Part shown: positions 17,108 through 25,861 of the stretch, one piece after another
Position numbering within the stretch: the stretch's first letter is position 1
Layout: each line of letters starts with the position of its first letter
NCBI RefSeq assembly: GCF_003287275.1
Contig: NZ_QEVW01000006.1
Span: 124,001-188,000, forward strand
Length of the DNA: 64,000 nt
DNA from: Paenibacillus taichungensis
GTDB taxonomy: Bacteria; Bacillota; Bacilli; Paenibacillales; Paenibacillaceae
Direction of reading: 5' to 3'
Translations under genes and position numbers: made by a program
Notes under the pieces: generated by a model
What the model saw: the letters and a program-made list of their open reading frames with translations, nothing else
Told to the model about the DNA's origin: nothing
Databases searched by the model: none

Positions 17108-18820
17108 ATGCTTCGCCGTTTCATGGCCTATTATCGTCCTTATCGGGGACTCTTTATATTGGACTTCTCCTGTGCCATTCTGGCTGCACTGCTGGAGCTT
17201 GCGTTTCCCTTGGCTGTAAACAAAGTTGTCGATCAGCTGCTTCCCGCAGGCAACTGGTCCATGATTTTATCTGCCTGTGCCGGATTGCTGGGTATCTACC
17301 TGCTTAGTTCCTTTTTCCATTATGCAGTCACCTACTGGGGACATAAGCTCGGTATTAACATCGAATCCGATATGCGGCGGGAACTGTTCCAGCGTGTGCA
17401 GAAGCAATCCTTTCGCTTTTTCGATAACAACAAGACGGGGCACCTCGTCTCTCGCATGACCAACGATCTGATGGATATTGGTGAGATTGCGCATCATGGA
17501 CCCGAGGATCTGTTCATTGCCCTTATGACGTTGGCGGGAGCCTTCGGCATCATGCTGGGTATCAACTGGCAACTGGCTGTCATGACCTTCATCATCGTAC
17601 CGCTGATGATCTTCCTGTCCCTCTATTTCAGCCGCAAAATGTCCAAAGCGTTCAAGCGTATGTTTGCAGATATTGCAGACTATAACGCACGCGTAGAGAA
17701 CAATGTGAGCGGAATTCGTGTAGTGCAGGCCTTTGCCAATGAAAAGCATGAAGTGAAACGTTTTGTCGAAAATAATGAACGCTTTCGCCTTACCAAATTA
17801 ATCACCTACCGGATTATGGCGTGGAATTCCTCGCTCAGCTTCATTCTGATGAAATTTGTCTCACTGTTTGTACTGGTGTGCGGTACGTGGTTTGTCATTC
17901 AGGGCAGCATGACCTACGGAGAATTTATCGCCTTTGTCATGTTATCCAATGTATTTCTTGGACCGATTCAGCAAATCAATTCGGTCATCGAAACTTATCC
18001 CAAAGGCATCGCCGGATTCAAAAGATATCTGGAGCTGCTGGAGGCCGAGCCCGATGTGGATGATACACCACAAGCCAAACCCATCCCCCATGTGAAAGGC
18101 GACATCGCCTTCCATGATGTTTCTTTTGCTTATGGGGAACACAAACCGACCTTGGATCAGGTCAATCTGGAGATTCAGGCAGGACAAACAGTTGCGCTGG
18201 TTGGACCTTCGGGTGCAGGCAAATCTACGCTGTGCAGTCTTATTCCACGCTTTTACGATGTGGATGCGGGGCATATCTCTATTGATGGGATTCCGGTAAA
18301 GGATATGACACTGGAGTCACTGCGATCCCATATTGGGATTGTGCAGCAGGATATTTTCCTGTTTGATGGGTCGATCCGTGAAAATATTGCCTACGGCAAA
18401 CTGGATGCACCTGATGAAGAAATCTGGCAAGCCATCCGCCGGGCCCAACTGGAAGAGCTGGTACAATCTCAACCGGAAGGACTGGATACTCTAATTGGTG
18501 AGCGGGGCGTCAAATTGTCTGGCGGACAAAAGCAACGTCTCTCCATCGCTCGCATGATTCTAAAAAATCCGCCGATCCTCATTCTGGATGAAGCAACCTC
18601 CGCACTTGATACCGAAACGGAAGCCGCCATTCAGTTGGCTTTATCCGAGCTGGCACAAGGACGTACAACGCTGATCATCGCCCATCGGCTGGCAACGATC
18701 AGACACGCCGATCGTATTGTGGTTGTGGAGAACGGCGGCGTAGCCGAGCAAGGCAGCCATGATGAACTTCTGGCGCGTCAGGGCTCGTATAGCCGATTGC
18801 ATCAAGCCCAGTTTGGTTAA
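17108..18820 (+). CDS. ABC transporter, fused permease and ATPase (exporter fold)
   Basis: 570 aa. Residues 1-320 form the six-helix ABC transmembrane domain. The nucleotide-binding domain has Walker A 'GPSGAGKST' near 366, signature 'LSGGQKQR' near 471, Walker B 'ILILDEATSALD' and H-loop 'IIAHRLAT'. This is a type IV (MsbA/MdlB-like) homodimeric or heterodimeric transporter. ATG 17108 follows GGAGGAGGA. The position 77 bases after a Fur-boxed siderophore-binding lipoprotein suggests siderophore export or an IrtAB-like import role, but the sequence does not decide this. The short palindromic element at 18857-18944 follows. Confidence 0.9.
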   Translation: MLRRFMAYYRPYRGLFILDFSCAILAALLELAFPLAVNKVVDQLLPAGNWSMILSACAGLLGIYLLSSFFHYAVTYWGHKLGINIESDMRRELFQRVQKQSFRFFDNNKTGHLVSRMTNDLMDIGEIAHHGPEDLFIALMTLAGAFGIMLGINWQLAVMTFIIVPLMIFLSLYFSRKMSKAFKRMFADIADYNARVENNVSGIRVVQAFANEKHEVKRFVENNERFRLTKLITYRIMAWNSSLSFILMKFVSLFVLVCGTWFVIQGSMTYGEFIAFVMLSNVFLGPIQQINSVIETYPKGIAGFKRYLELLEAEPDVDDTPQAKPIPHVKGDIAFHDVSFAYGEHKPTLDQVNLEIQAGQTVALVGPSGAGKSTLCSLIPRFYDVDAGHISIDGIPVKDMTLESLRSHIGIVQQDIFLFDGSIRENIAYGKLDAPDEEIWQAIRRAQLEELVQSQPEGLDTLIGERGVKLSGGQKQRLSIARMILKNPPILILDEATSALDTETEAAIQLALSELAQGRTTLIIAHRLATIRHADRIVVVENGGVAEQGSHDELLARQGSYSRLHQAQFG

Positions 18821-18856
18821 AGGTAGGCTTAAAAGTGAAACCAAGTGGTTTGTAGA

Positions 18857-18944
18857 CTTAAACACATGGTCACGACAACAACAGAACAACCTTCCCTCTG
18901 TCCTAGAGTGAAGGTTGTTCTGTCATATGAGTGGCAAGTGTAAC
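18857..18944. repeat. Short member of the palindromic repeat family, acting as convergent spacer
   Basis: A perfect 14-bp stem, ACAGAACAACCTTC (18881-18894) against GAAGGTTGTTCTGT (18910-18923). The flank GTGGCAAGTGTAA (18931-18943) is the reverse complement of the TTACACTTGCCAC end of the copy at 50999. It lies between convergent genes and may stop transcription both ways, although no T-run follows. Confidence 0.6.
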
Positions 18945-18965
18945 TAACGTTTAGTTCAATTTAGA

Positions 18966-20255
18966 TCACTTTCCATTCAGAATGGCATTCGCCCGCTCAC
19001 GGAATTCCTTCGCCGCCTGCTCCGGCGTAATTTTGCCAAACAGCAAAAGATCATACAACTCACGCAGCACCGCAGTAACCTCGGGTGCACCTACAGGATC
19101 AGGCGGGTCCATCTGGCTGCTATTATCCGCAACCCAATCCACGTAGTCAAACACCTGTGCCAGCTCCGGTTCAACCACCAGCTTCATTCGCTCTTTGACA
19201 CTGGATGAGACGGGCACACCTCGCTCCCCTTTGAGCAGCAGATTGGCTTCCAAATCATTCACGAAAAAGCTGATGAACTTGGCAGCCTCCTCCTTATGTC
19301 TGGAATTGCCCGCCATGGAGAAAAACATGCCTGGCTTCAAAAACAAACCATCCTGGCTGTTTGGCCCAGGCATCGGTACAATCGATAACGGCTTGTCATA
19401 ACGCTGAGCGGTACTGATAAATTGGTTGGAATACCCCCAGCTGAACAAAGCCTCTCCCAGATAGAACGGGTCGTTATCAGGCTGGCCAATATCTGATGTC
19501 CAGATATCCGGTGCAAAAATAAGCTTCTTCTGCGCCAGCTGCTGCATCCGCCCAAAATAATCGATAAACAGCCCATCATCCTCATACCCCAGCCTTGTGC
19601 CATCCTCGGCGTACAGCTTGGAACCATACTGTCTCAAGTAATACGCAAAAAACTGTTCCGGCGTGAAATACGTTCCCAGATAGATGCCTTTCCCGAGCAA
19701 TTGCTCGCCCATCCGGTCAAAATCCGTCCATGTCCACGTATCCGTTGGCAATTCAATATCATTAGCCTTCAACACTTCCGGATCATAGATGCTGAGCATA
19801 GCGTTGACACCCAAACTGAGACCATAGGTTTTTCCATTCAGGCTACCACTCTCCAGCTGTTCCTTCTCCATATCTGTTGTGTCAATTAGCCCGCTCTGCA
19901 TGTACGGCGTCATGTCTTCCAACAGCTGCAGCGAACTATACTGGGACAGATAGGAGATGTCCATCTGGATAATGTCGGGCAACGCATTGCCTGCTGCATG
20001 TGGGGCAAGTTTTCTCCAGTATTCGTTGAAGCTGCTATATTCGTATTCAATGTTCACATGCGGATTCAACTTCTCATACAAGTTGATAACGGCAATGGTG
20101 GCATTGTTACGAAAATCCCCGCCCCACCAAGCGATTCGCAGCGTTATCGGCTCTTCTTCCACAATCATGCCTGGCCTTTGATCCAACTGATTCACACAAC
20201 CAGGAAGAGTCAGCATAAGACAGATCATGCCTATGGTTCGCATCAATCTTCCCAT
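18966..20255 (-). CDS. Extracellular sugar-binding lipoprotein, family 1, linked to histidine kinase
   Basis: 429 aa. The short signal peptide ends in L-P-G-C (Cys20). The mature part is a family 1 sugar-binding protein ('LRIAWWGGDFRNNATIAVINLYE' in part, 'LPDIIQMDISYLSQY', 'NSRHKEEAAKFISFFVND'). Its start, with AAGGAGGAG upstream, overlaps the end of the kinase gene by 13 bases, so the two are translationally coupled. This arrangement matches three-component sugar sensors such as AraPST of Geobacillus, where a lipoprotein presents the sugar to the kinase. A role as uptake binding protein is the alternative. Confidence 0.9.
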   Translation of the reverse strand: MGRLMRTIGMICLMLTLPGCVNQLDQRPGMIVEEEPITLRIAWWGGDFRNNATIAVINLYEKLNPHVNIEYEYSSFNEYWRKLAPHAAGNALPDIIQMDISYLSQYSSLQLLEDMTPYMQSGLIDTTDMEKEQLESGSLNGKTYGLSLGVNAMLSIYDPEVLKANDIELPTDTWTWTDFDRMGEQLLGKGIYLGTYFTPEQFFAYYLRQYGSKLYAEDGTRLGYEDDGLFIDYFGRMQQLAQKKLIFAPDIWTSDIGQPDNDPFYLGEALFSWGYSNQFISTAQRYDKPLSIVPMPGPNSQDGLFLKPGMFFSMAGNSRHKEEAAKFISFFVNDLEANLLLKGERGVPVSSSVKERMKLVVEPELAQVFDYVDWVADNSSQMDPPDPVGAPEVTAVLRELYDLLLFGKITPEQAAKEFRERANAILNGK

Positions 20256-22015
20256 AGCCTCTCCTCCTTACCTGGTGATGGGGGTGGCAGCAGCACTGTT
20301 ACTCTCGTTCCAAGCCCCGGCTCGCTCTCCAACAGAACATCATATTCTTCACCAAAAGCCAGACGCACCCGCTCCCTGATATTCAACAAACCAATACCTG
20401 TTCCTCGGGTTTTCACTTCACCACGCAGCACTTGTTCCACATATTCGGGCTCCATGCCGGGACCATGATCCTCCACGATAAGAGCCAGCCTGTCACCTGA
20501 CATTTCAGCATACACTCGAATCAGACATGATCCAATCTGTGGTTCCAGGCCATATTGAATGGCATTTTCCAGTAGTGGCTGCAAGGTCAACTTAGGAATG
20601 GCACAATTCAGATAAAGAGTGGGTACATCCATACGAAAATCCAGCCGCTGCCGGAAACGGTAAGTTTGAATGGTGATGTAATGGTTTACGATCTGCAGCT
20701 CTTCTGCAAGGGTAATCATATTTTGCTTGAAGCTAATGGAGGAACGCAGTAAATAGCCAAGTGACAGCACCATACTGGAGATTTGCTCCTGCCTGTTCTT
20801 TTTGGCGAGCCAATGGATCGAATCCAGTGCATTATACAAAAAGTGGGGATTGATCTGCGCCTGCAACGCCTTGAACTCCGTTTCTTTAATGACCAGCTGA
20901 CTTGCATAATTTTCTTTGATCAATGTATTAATATGTGTAATCATCAGTCGATACGTACGCTGTAGCAATCCAAGCTCATCCATGTGCTGATGTGTGGGAA
21001 TAGTCAGATTGGCGTCCATGTTCTCCAGATCTCCATACTGGACCTCCTTCATCTGACTGATCAGCTGCCTGATTGGTCTCGTCAGACTGCGTGCAAACAC
21101 CATTCCGAGCGCGAGAACAACCAGAATTGCGATAAGATAGACGACAATCAGTATATTTTTCAACCATATAATGCGTTCAAAAATCGCATCGTAAGAGGCC
21201 ATATTATAGTAAACCCAGCCGGTGTAGGCGGATTTCTTCTGGGAAAGGAATATCGCCCTCCCATCCAGATTCTTGATCTCATATCCCCCACTGCCTGGAA
21301 GTGGATTCAGTCCGGCGGTCACCGCTTCCGGAAGCTGGCGATAAGGATAGACCACTTCACTTCCTGCTTTTAAAATAATGTCACTGTCCTGACTGTCCAT
21401 ACCTGCGTATTCCTCCACGAGACGTTCGATGTTAATACGCAAAAAGAGAATGCCTACCGGCTCCAGGGTCATCGGTTCATAGGATCGCACCTGACGCACC
21501 ATGACCAGCATCGGATCATCATCATCCGGGTATAGCCAGCGCACTGCACCATTGGCCTGCTCCGCAGCTTCAATCATCCGATCATATTTTTCCCGGGATA
21601 CCGTCAACGTCTCGCCATATTTATTCACCCTTCCTGTGGAATCAATTAGATGTACGGACTGCACATATCGTGCAGCCCCACTAATATGCTCCCATAGCCG
21701 ATCCGTGATCTTCTTCCGTTCCATAAAGCTGGAATATGCGCTATCTTCAATCAACAGTGACTTCAAGGCCCTTTGAATCTGAGTATCGGAGATCATGTTT
21801 AGTGATAACGCTTCCAACTTCTGAAGTTCAACGTCCACGGTAGAGGAGGACAGGTTCAGAAGACGAGATGACTTGTCGAACAGCTGTTTGTCATAAACCG
21901 AGTACGTATAATACAAGGAACCAAACGCCAGGATGATGATAAACGCCATCATGAACATAATCATCAGAAACATTTTCATTTTGATGCTCAGTTTGCGGTA
22001 GGCTGTCATGATCAT
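20243..22015 (-). CDS. YesM-type sensor histidine kinase
   Basis: 590-aa membrane sensor kinase. TM1 is at about 14-36, a large extracellular sensor follows, and TM2 is at about 285-307, then HAMP ('SLTRPIRQLISQMKEVQYGD' in part). The His_kinase domain has 'LQAQINPHFLYNALDSI' with the phosphorylated histidine near 389. The HATPase has 'PLLENAIQYGLEP' and 'GTGIGLLNIRERV'. It should phosphorylate the YesN-type regulator at 25.9-27.4 kb. AAAGGAG precedes ATG 22015. Its own lipoprotein partner is coupled downstream. The sugar-uptake genes lplB and lplC, with a binding protein, lie between kinase and regulator. Confidence 0.95.
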   Translation of the reverse strand: MIMTAYRKLSIKMKMFLMIMFMMAFIIILAFGSLYYTYSVYDKQLFDKSSRLLNLSSSTVDVELQKLEALSLNMISDTQIQRALKSLLIEDSAYSSFMERKKITDRLWEHISGAARYVQSVHLIDSTGRVNKYGETLTVSREKYDRMIEAAEQANGAVRWLYPDDDDPMLVMVRQVRSYEPMTLEPVGILFLRINIERLVEEYAGMDSQDSDIILKAGSEVVYPYRQLPEAVTAGLNPLPGSGGYEIKNLDGRAIFLSQKKSAYTGWVYYNMASYDAIFERIIWLKNILIVVYLIAILVVLALGMVFARSLTRPIRQLISQMKEVQYGDLENMDANLTIPTHQHMDELGLLQRTYRLMITHINTLIKENYASQLVIKETEFKALQAQINPHFLYNALDSIHWLAKKNRQEQISSMVLSLGYLLRSSISFKQNMITLAEELQIVNHYITIQTYRFRQRLDFRMDVPTLYLNCAIPKLTLQPLLENAIQYGLEPQIGSCLIRVYAEMSGDRLALIVEDHGPGMEPEYVEQVLRGEVKTRGTGIGLLNIRERVRLAFGEEYDVLLESEPGLGTRVTVLLPPPSPGKEERLWED

Positions 22016-22107
22016 GATCCAAGCGCTCCTTTGACCTACGTGATACTACTAGATATATCATATCCCGAAAGGTTTTCCCAAAGTTTTAGCGCTTCATTCC
22101 TCGCGTA

Positions 22108-23757
22108 TTATTTGGACTGATATCGGTCATAGGCCGCCTGATGAACCTCAATCGCCCGGTCAATGCCCATACTCTTGATCGTTTCGGCCATGGTGTCAAA
22201 TTCGGAGATCGGCTTCTGTCCGCTAATGATGGCAGTCATCGTCTCATTTAAATACGTATTCACCTGGCTCATAATGGACGTACTTGTGCTTACCTCATCT
22301 GTTGACAAACGAATTGGCGGAAGCGTCAAGGCAGAGCTTGCTTTCATCCATTCCGCATTCGCTGCACGCTGTCCGTCGTCAAAAAGTAATGCATCCAGAT
22401 AACGGCTATCCTGATTGATTGGACCGTCCATAATGGATAAAGCATAGGAAGCCAGTGCCTGGTCATAAGTCAGACCGTTCGGATTATTAATGATGGTATC
22501 TGAGAATTTGACACCGTCCCCATCGCGAACATAGCTGTCATTTTCGATACCGAAGTTGAACAGATCACTACCCTCTTCGCTATAGTTGTAGTCCATCCAC
22601 TGCACAATATATTTCAGTTTATCTTCGTCTGCGGAAGCCGTAATAGCCTCACCATAACTCAACACTTTGGTGTCCATATTAAATGTCGCATAGGAAGTCC
22701 CATCCGGAGACACAGGCCACGGCACGCCGGTCACATTAAAGCTTGGATCTGTATCTCTCATCAGATTGAAATATTTACCCATACCGCTGAACACACCGCC
22801 CTGATACGCTCCTGCGAGATTGCTGGTGATCTTATAGTCGAATGCCTTGCCATCATTGGTCATAATCTCAGGATCAATTAGCCCTTCCTTGTACCACTTG
22901 GCCATCGTCTCCAGAAAGTCACGGTAGCCCGGCTGGATGGGTCCAAACTCCACCTTGTCTCCATTCATCTGGAAGCCACCAATTACGCCAAAAGCTGCAG
23001 CAAAATCATGGAGCTTGGTCAGGTTGCCCGGTCCCCAGTTTCCGGTGAATGGCAGCTCATCTGGCTTGCCATTGCCGTTAGGGTCCTGTTCCTTGAATGC
23101 CTTGAGGACCGTATACCACTCATCGATGTTGGTAGGTACCTTAAGGTTCAATTTATCGAGCCAATCCTGGCGGATAATTAAACCGGAGGTGGCATTCAGC
23201 TTCAAAGCATCCAGCTTGAGCAGCGGGAACATATAGATCGTACCATCGTCGAGAGCGATCTGCTTCTTCACATCTGGATCGGATTCAATAATTCGCTTCA
23301 GGTTCGGGGCATAACTATCGATCAGTTCGTTTAGACGAATGATACGACCGTCCTTGATCATTTTTTCCGGTCCACCAACGGCATCTGCCCAGTTATAATA
23401 AATGACATCCGGCAGCTCCTTCGTAGAGATCAACAGATTAAACTGGTCACGCTGTTGTCCAAGCGGAGGATGTGTGAACTTCACCTTGATACCCGTCAAC
23501 TTCTCCTTCTCTTTGTAAGCCCCCATATCTCCAAAATTGTTCAAGGAAGCCGTCAGTTTGGCATCATTGGCGCGCCAATAGTCAATGGTAAAGGGCTCAC
23601 TTGTAATCGGTAGCGGTATCTCAGTCAACGCCTGAACCGCAGGTTCTGTTGCTTCTGCTGGCTCTGCGTTGCCTGGTTCATTATCCCCCGTACAACCCGC
23701 CAGTAAAGACATGGTAAGTAGCGATGACAACAGGATGGACCCCATTCTTTTTTTCAC
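22108..23757 (-). CDS. Extracellular binding lipoprotein of the LplA/YtcQ type
   Basis: 549-aa lipoprotein, the large form that pairs with LplB/LplC permeases in Paenibacillaceae. The lipobox is L-L-A-G-C (Cys22). Mature motifs include 'LISTKELPDVIYYNWADAVG', 'DPNGNGKPDELPFTGNWG' and 'MAKWYKEGLIDPEI'. I place the start at GTG 23757 because GGAGG (23766-23770) is eight bases upstream; the ATG codons at 23781 and 23772 lie before or within that site. It is 27 bases downstream of lplC. The substrate is probably an oligosaccharide. Confidence 0.9.
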   Translation of the reverse strand: MKKRMGSILLSSLLTMSLLAGCTGDNEPGNAEPAEATEPAVQALTEIPLPITSEPFTIDYWRANDAKLTASLNNFGDMGAYKEKEKLTGIKVKFTHPPLGQQRDQFNLLISTKELPDVIYYNWADAVGGPEKMIKDGRIIRLNELIDSYAPNLKRIIESDPDVKKQIALDDGTIYMFPLLKLDALKLNATSGLIIRQDWLDKLNLKVPTNIDEWYTVLKAFKEQDPNGNGKPDELPFTGNWGPGNLTKLHDFAAAFGVIGGFQMNGDKVEFGPIQPGYRDFLETMAKWYKEGLIDPEIMTNDGKAFDYKITSNLAGAYQGGVFSGMGKYFNLMRDTDPSFNVTGVPWPVSPDGTSYATFNMDTKVLSYGEAITASADEDKLKYIVQWMDYNYSEEGSDLFNFGIENDSYVRDGDGVKFSDTIINNPNGLTYDQALASYALSIMDGPINQDSRYLDALLFDDGQRAANAEWMKASSALTLPPIRLSTDEVSTSTSIMSQVNTYLNETMTAIISGQKPISEFDTMAETIKSMGIDRAIEVHQAAYDRYQSK

Positions 23758-23784
23758 GTAATTCGCCTCCATAGGATACATTTT

Positions 23785-24654
23785 TTATTGTTTCACAGCA
23801 CCGATTAGAGCGCCCTGAACAAAATAACGTTGGATGAACGGATATACCAGCATAATCGGCAGCGTGGAGATAATGATGGTGGCATATTTGATGTTCTCCC
23901 CAATGGCAAAGCCGGTATCGGCTCCAGCGCCCATGGCCTCTGTACTGCTGCTGATCAGAATATCGCGCATAATAATCTGGATCGGATATAGCTCCTGACT
24001 TCGCAGGTAGAGCATCGGTCCGACATAATCATTCCAATGGTCCACCGCATAATACAGCATCATGACCGCCAGGATTGGCTTTGACAACGGCAGTACAATT
24101 CGGAACAGAATCAGAAAGTCATTGGCGCCATCAAGCTTCGCCGATTCGATCAGACTGATCGGAATACCCTCAAAGTTGGTTTTCATAATGAGGAAATAAA
24201 ACGTACTGATGGCACCGGGAATAATAAGCGCGAAACGGGTATCCACCATCCCCAGATTTTGGATTAGCAGAAAAGTCGGAATCATACCCCCGCCGAAGAA
24301 CATCGTGAACGTAATTAATTTCATCAGCGTTTTTCTGCCCATCAGATCACTGCGTGATAAGCCATAGGCTGCCAGCGAAGTCATGAGCAGATTGATGGCC
24401 GTGCCGACCACAACATAGAACAAGGTGTTCATATATCCGGTATAGATGCGAGTATCCTGAAATACCGACTTGTACGCTCCCAACTGGAAGCCTTCAGGAA
24501 TGAGCATCAATGACCGGGAACGCAGCATTTGATCCGGATCACTAATTGAAGAATTGAAGACGTACAGCATCGGGTAAAAGCATAAAATCATGATCACCAA
24601 GAGCAGCAATGTATTGAATACATCAAAAAGTCGTTCCCCTATAGACTGTTTCAT
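23785..24654 (-). CDS. lplC: Sugar ABC transporter permease LplC-type
   Basis: 289-aa inner-membrane permease with six hydrophobic helices and the EAA loop 'ESAKLDGANDFLILFRIVLP', which docks the ATPase. It forms the channel with LplB for a carbohydrate taken from the adjacent lipoprotein. ATG 24654 follows GGAAGGTG; an upstream in-frame TTG (24669) overlaps the lplB stop. No ATPase gene is present, as usual for this family, which shares MsmX-type ATPases encoded elsewhere. Confidence 0.92.
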   Translation of the reverse strand: MKQSIGERLFDVFNTLLLLVIMILCFYPMLYVFNSSISDPDQMLRSRSLMLIPEGFQLGAYKSVFQDTRIYTGYMNTLFYVVVGTAINLLMTSLAAYGLSRSDLMGRKTLMKLITFTMFFGGGMIPTFLLIQNLGMVDTRFALIIPGAISTFYFLIMKTNFEGIPISLIESAKLDGANDFLILFRIVLPLSKPILAVMMLYYAVDHWNDYVGPMLYLRSQELYPIQIIMRDILISSSTEAMGAGADTGFAIGENIKYATIIISTLPIMLVYPFIQRYFVQGALIGAVKQ

Positions 24655-24669
24655 CGCTTCACCTTCCAA

Positions 24670-25635
24670 TTACCAGAGACTGGTTGAGTTAAGCTTTCTG
24701 CTGATCGCATTCGCGATAATGAGCAGAGCGAAATTAATGACACCGTTAAATAGTCCGATGGCGGTTGAATACGTATAGTTCCCTTCCAAAATACCGGATC
24801 GATAAACAAAGGTGGAGATGACATCTGATGTTTCATAGGTTGGTGCCGTTTGCATCAGCAATATTTTCTGAAAATCAGCGTTCATGACTGCTCCCATCCG
24901 CAAAATCAACATGATCACAATCGTTGGCATGATGCCCGGCAGTGTAATATGTAGCAGCTGTCTCCAACGGCCTGCGCCATCAATTTTGGAAGCCTCATAC
25001 AGCTGTGGATCAATCCCGCTGAGCGCTGCCAAAAAGATAATCGATGCCCAGCCCGCCCCCTGCCAGATGTTGGACAGGATGTACATCGGACGGAACATAT
25101 CCTTCTCCGCCAGAAACATGATGGGTTGCAGGTCGAAAAAGTCACGAATGACGTTAAATAGCCCACCATCCAATGCGGAGAACGTTTTCAACATTCCGAC
25201 CACGACGACAACCGAGATGAAATGTGGCATGTAACTAATCGTCTGCACCGTGCTTCTGAACCACTTTTTCCGTACTTCGTTCAGTAACAGGGCCAGGATG
25301 ATTGGAGCCGGGAAACCAAACACAATGCTGTAAAAACTCAAAATCAGCGTGTTCTTGATCAGTCGCCAGAAATAATAACTTTCAAAAAACATGGTGAAAT
25401 TGTCAAAACCAACCCATTCGCCTGCCAAGATTCCTTTGACCGGGCTGTAGGATTCCTGAAATGCCATCAGCAGCCCGTACATAGGCCCATAGCTGAAAAT
25501 CAGATAATAGGCTACAACCGGAACGAGCATCAGATACACGTATCTGTTGCGGACAAGCTCCTTTTTCACTGAACTCCATTTGCCGGCTGGCTTCAACCGC
25601 CCAGGTTCAATCCCCCGGCTTCGATTCAGCTCCAT
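24670..25635 (-). CDS. lplB: Sugar ABC transporter permease LplB-type
   Basis: 321-aa permease. Six helices are visible, as are the conserved N-terminal region 'FSYGPMYGLLMAFQ' and the EAA loop 'YEASKIDGAGRWRQLLHITL'. It pairs with LplC. GGAGG eight bases before ATG 25635 fixes the start, rather than the GTG at 25650. It is first of the lplB-lplC-binding-protein run and separated from the response regulator gene by 226 bases containing that gene's terminator, so it probably has its own promoter, which I could not identify clearly. Confidence 0.92.
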   Translation of the reverse strand: MELNRSRGIEPGRLKPAGKWSSVKKELVRNRYVYLMLVPVVAYYLIFSYGPMYGLLMAFQESYSPVKGILAGEWVGFDNFTMFFESYYFWRLIKNTLILSFYSIVFGFPAPIILALLLNEVRKKWFRSTVQTISYMPHFISVVVVVGMLKTFSALDGGLFNVIRDFFDLQPIMFLAEKDMFRPMYILSNIWQGAGWASIIFLAALSGIDPQLYEASKIDGAGRWRQLLHITLPGIMPTIVIMLILRMGAVMNADFQKILLMQTAPTYETSDVISTFVYRSGILEGNYTYSTAIGLFNGVINFALLIIANAISRKLNSTSLW

Positions 25636-25756
25636 CCACTCAACCTCCACTCTCGATGTTCATTCATAACATGACACCTCTAATGATAGAAGCGAGCGCC
25701 TTTTCTTCCCATGCTCATTTCCGTTAAATGGATGTTCAAAACCGAGTTCCGTCCGA

Positions 25757-25793
25757 CAAAAAAAGACCCTGCTGCCGATGAAGGCAAACAGGG
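25757..25793 (-). terminator. Terminator of the response regulator gene
   Basis: Minus-strand stem CCCTG-TTT-GCC / GGC-AG-CAGGG, followed by TCTTTTTTT, about 70 bases after the stop codon. Confidence 0.85.
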
Positions 25794-25861
25794 CGAGGTA
25801 TGTAGATGAGGTACAAGTGAAATATGCCAGTGAGATATGTCCATGCGACAGTAAAGCTGTT

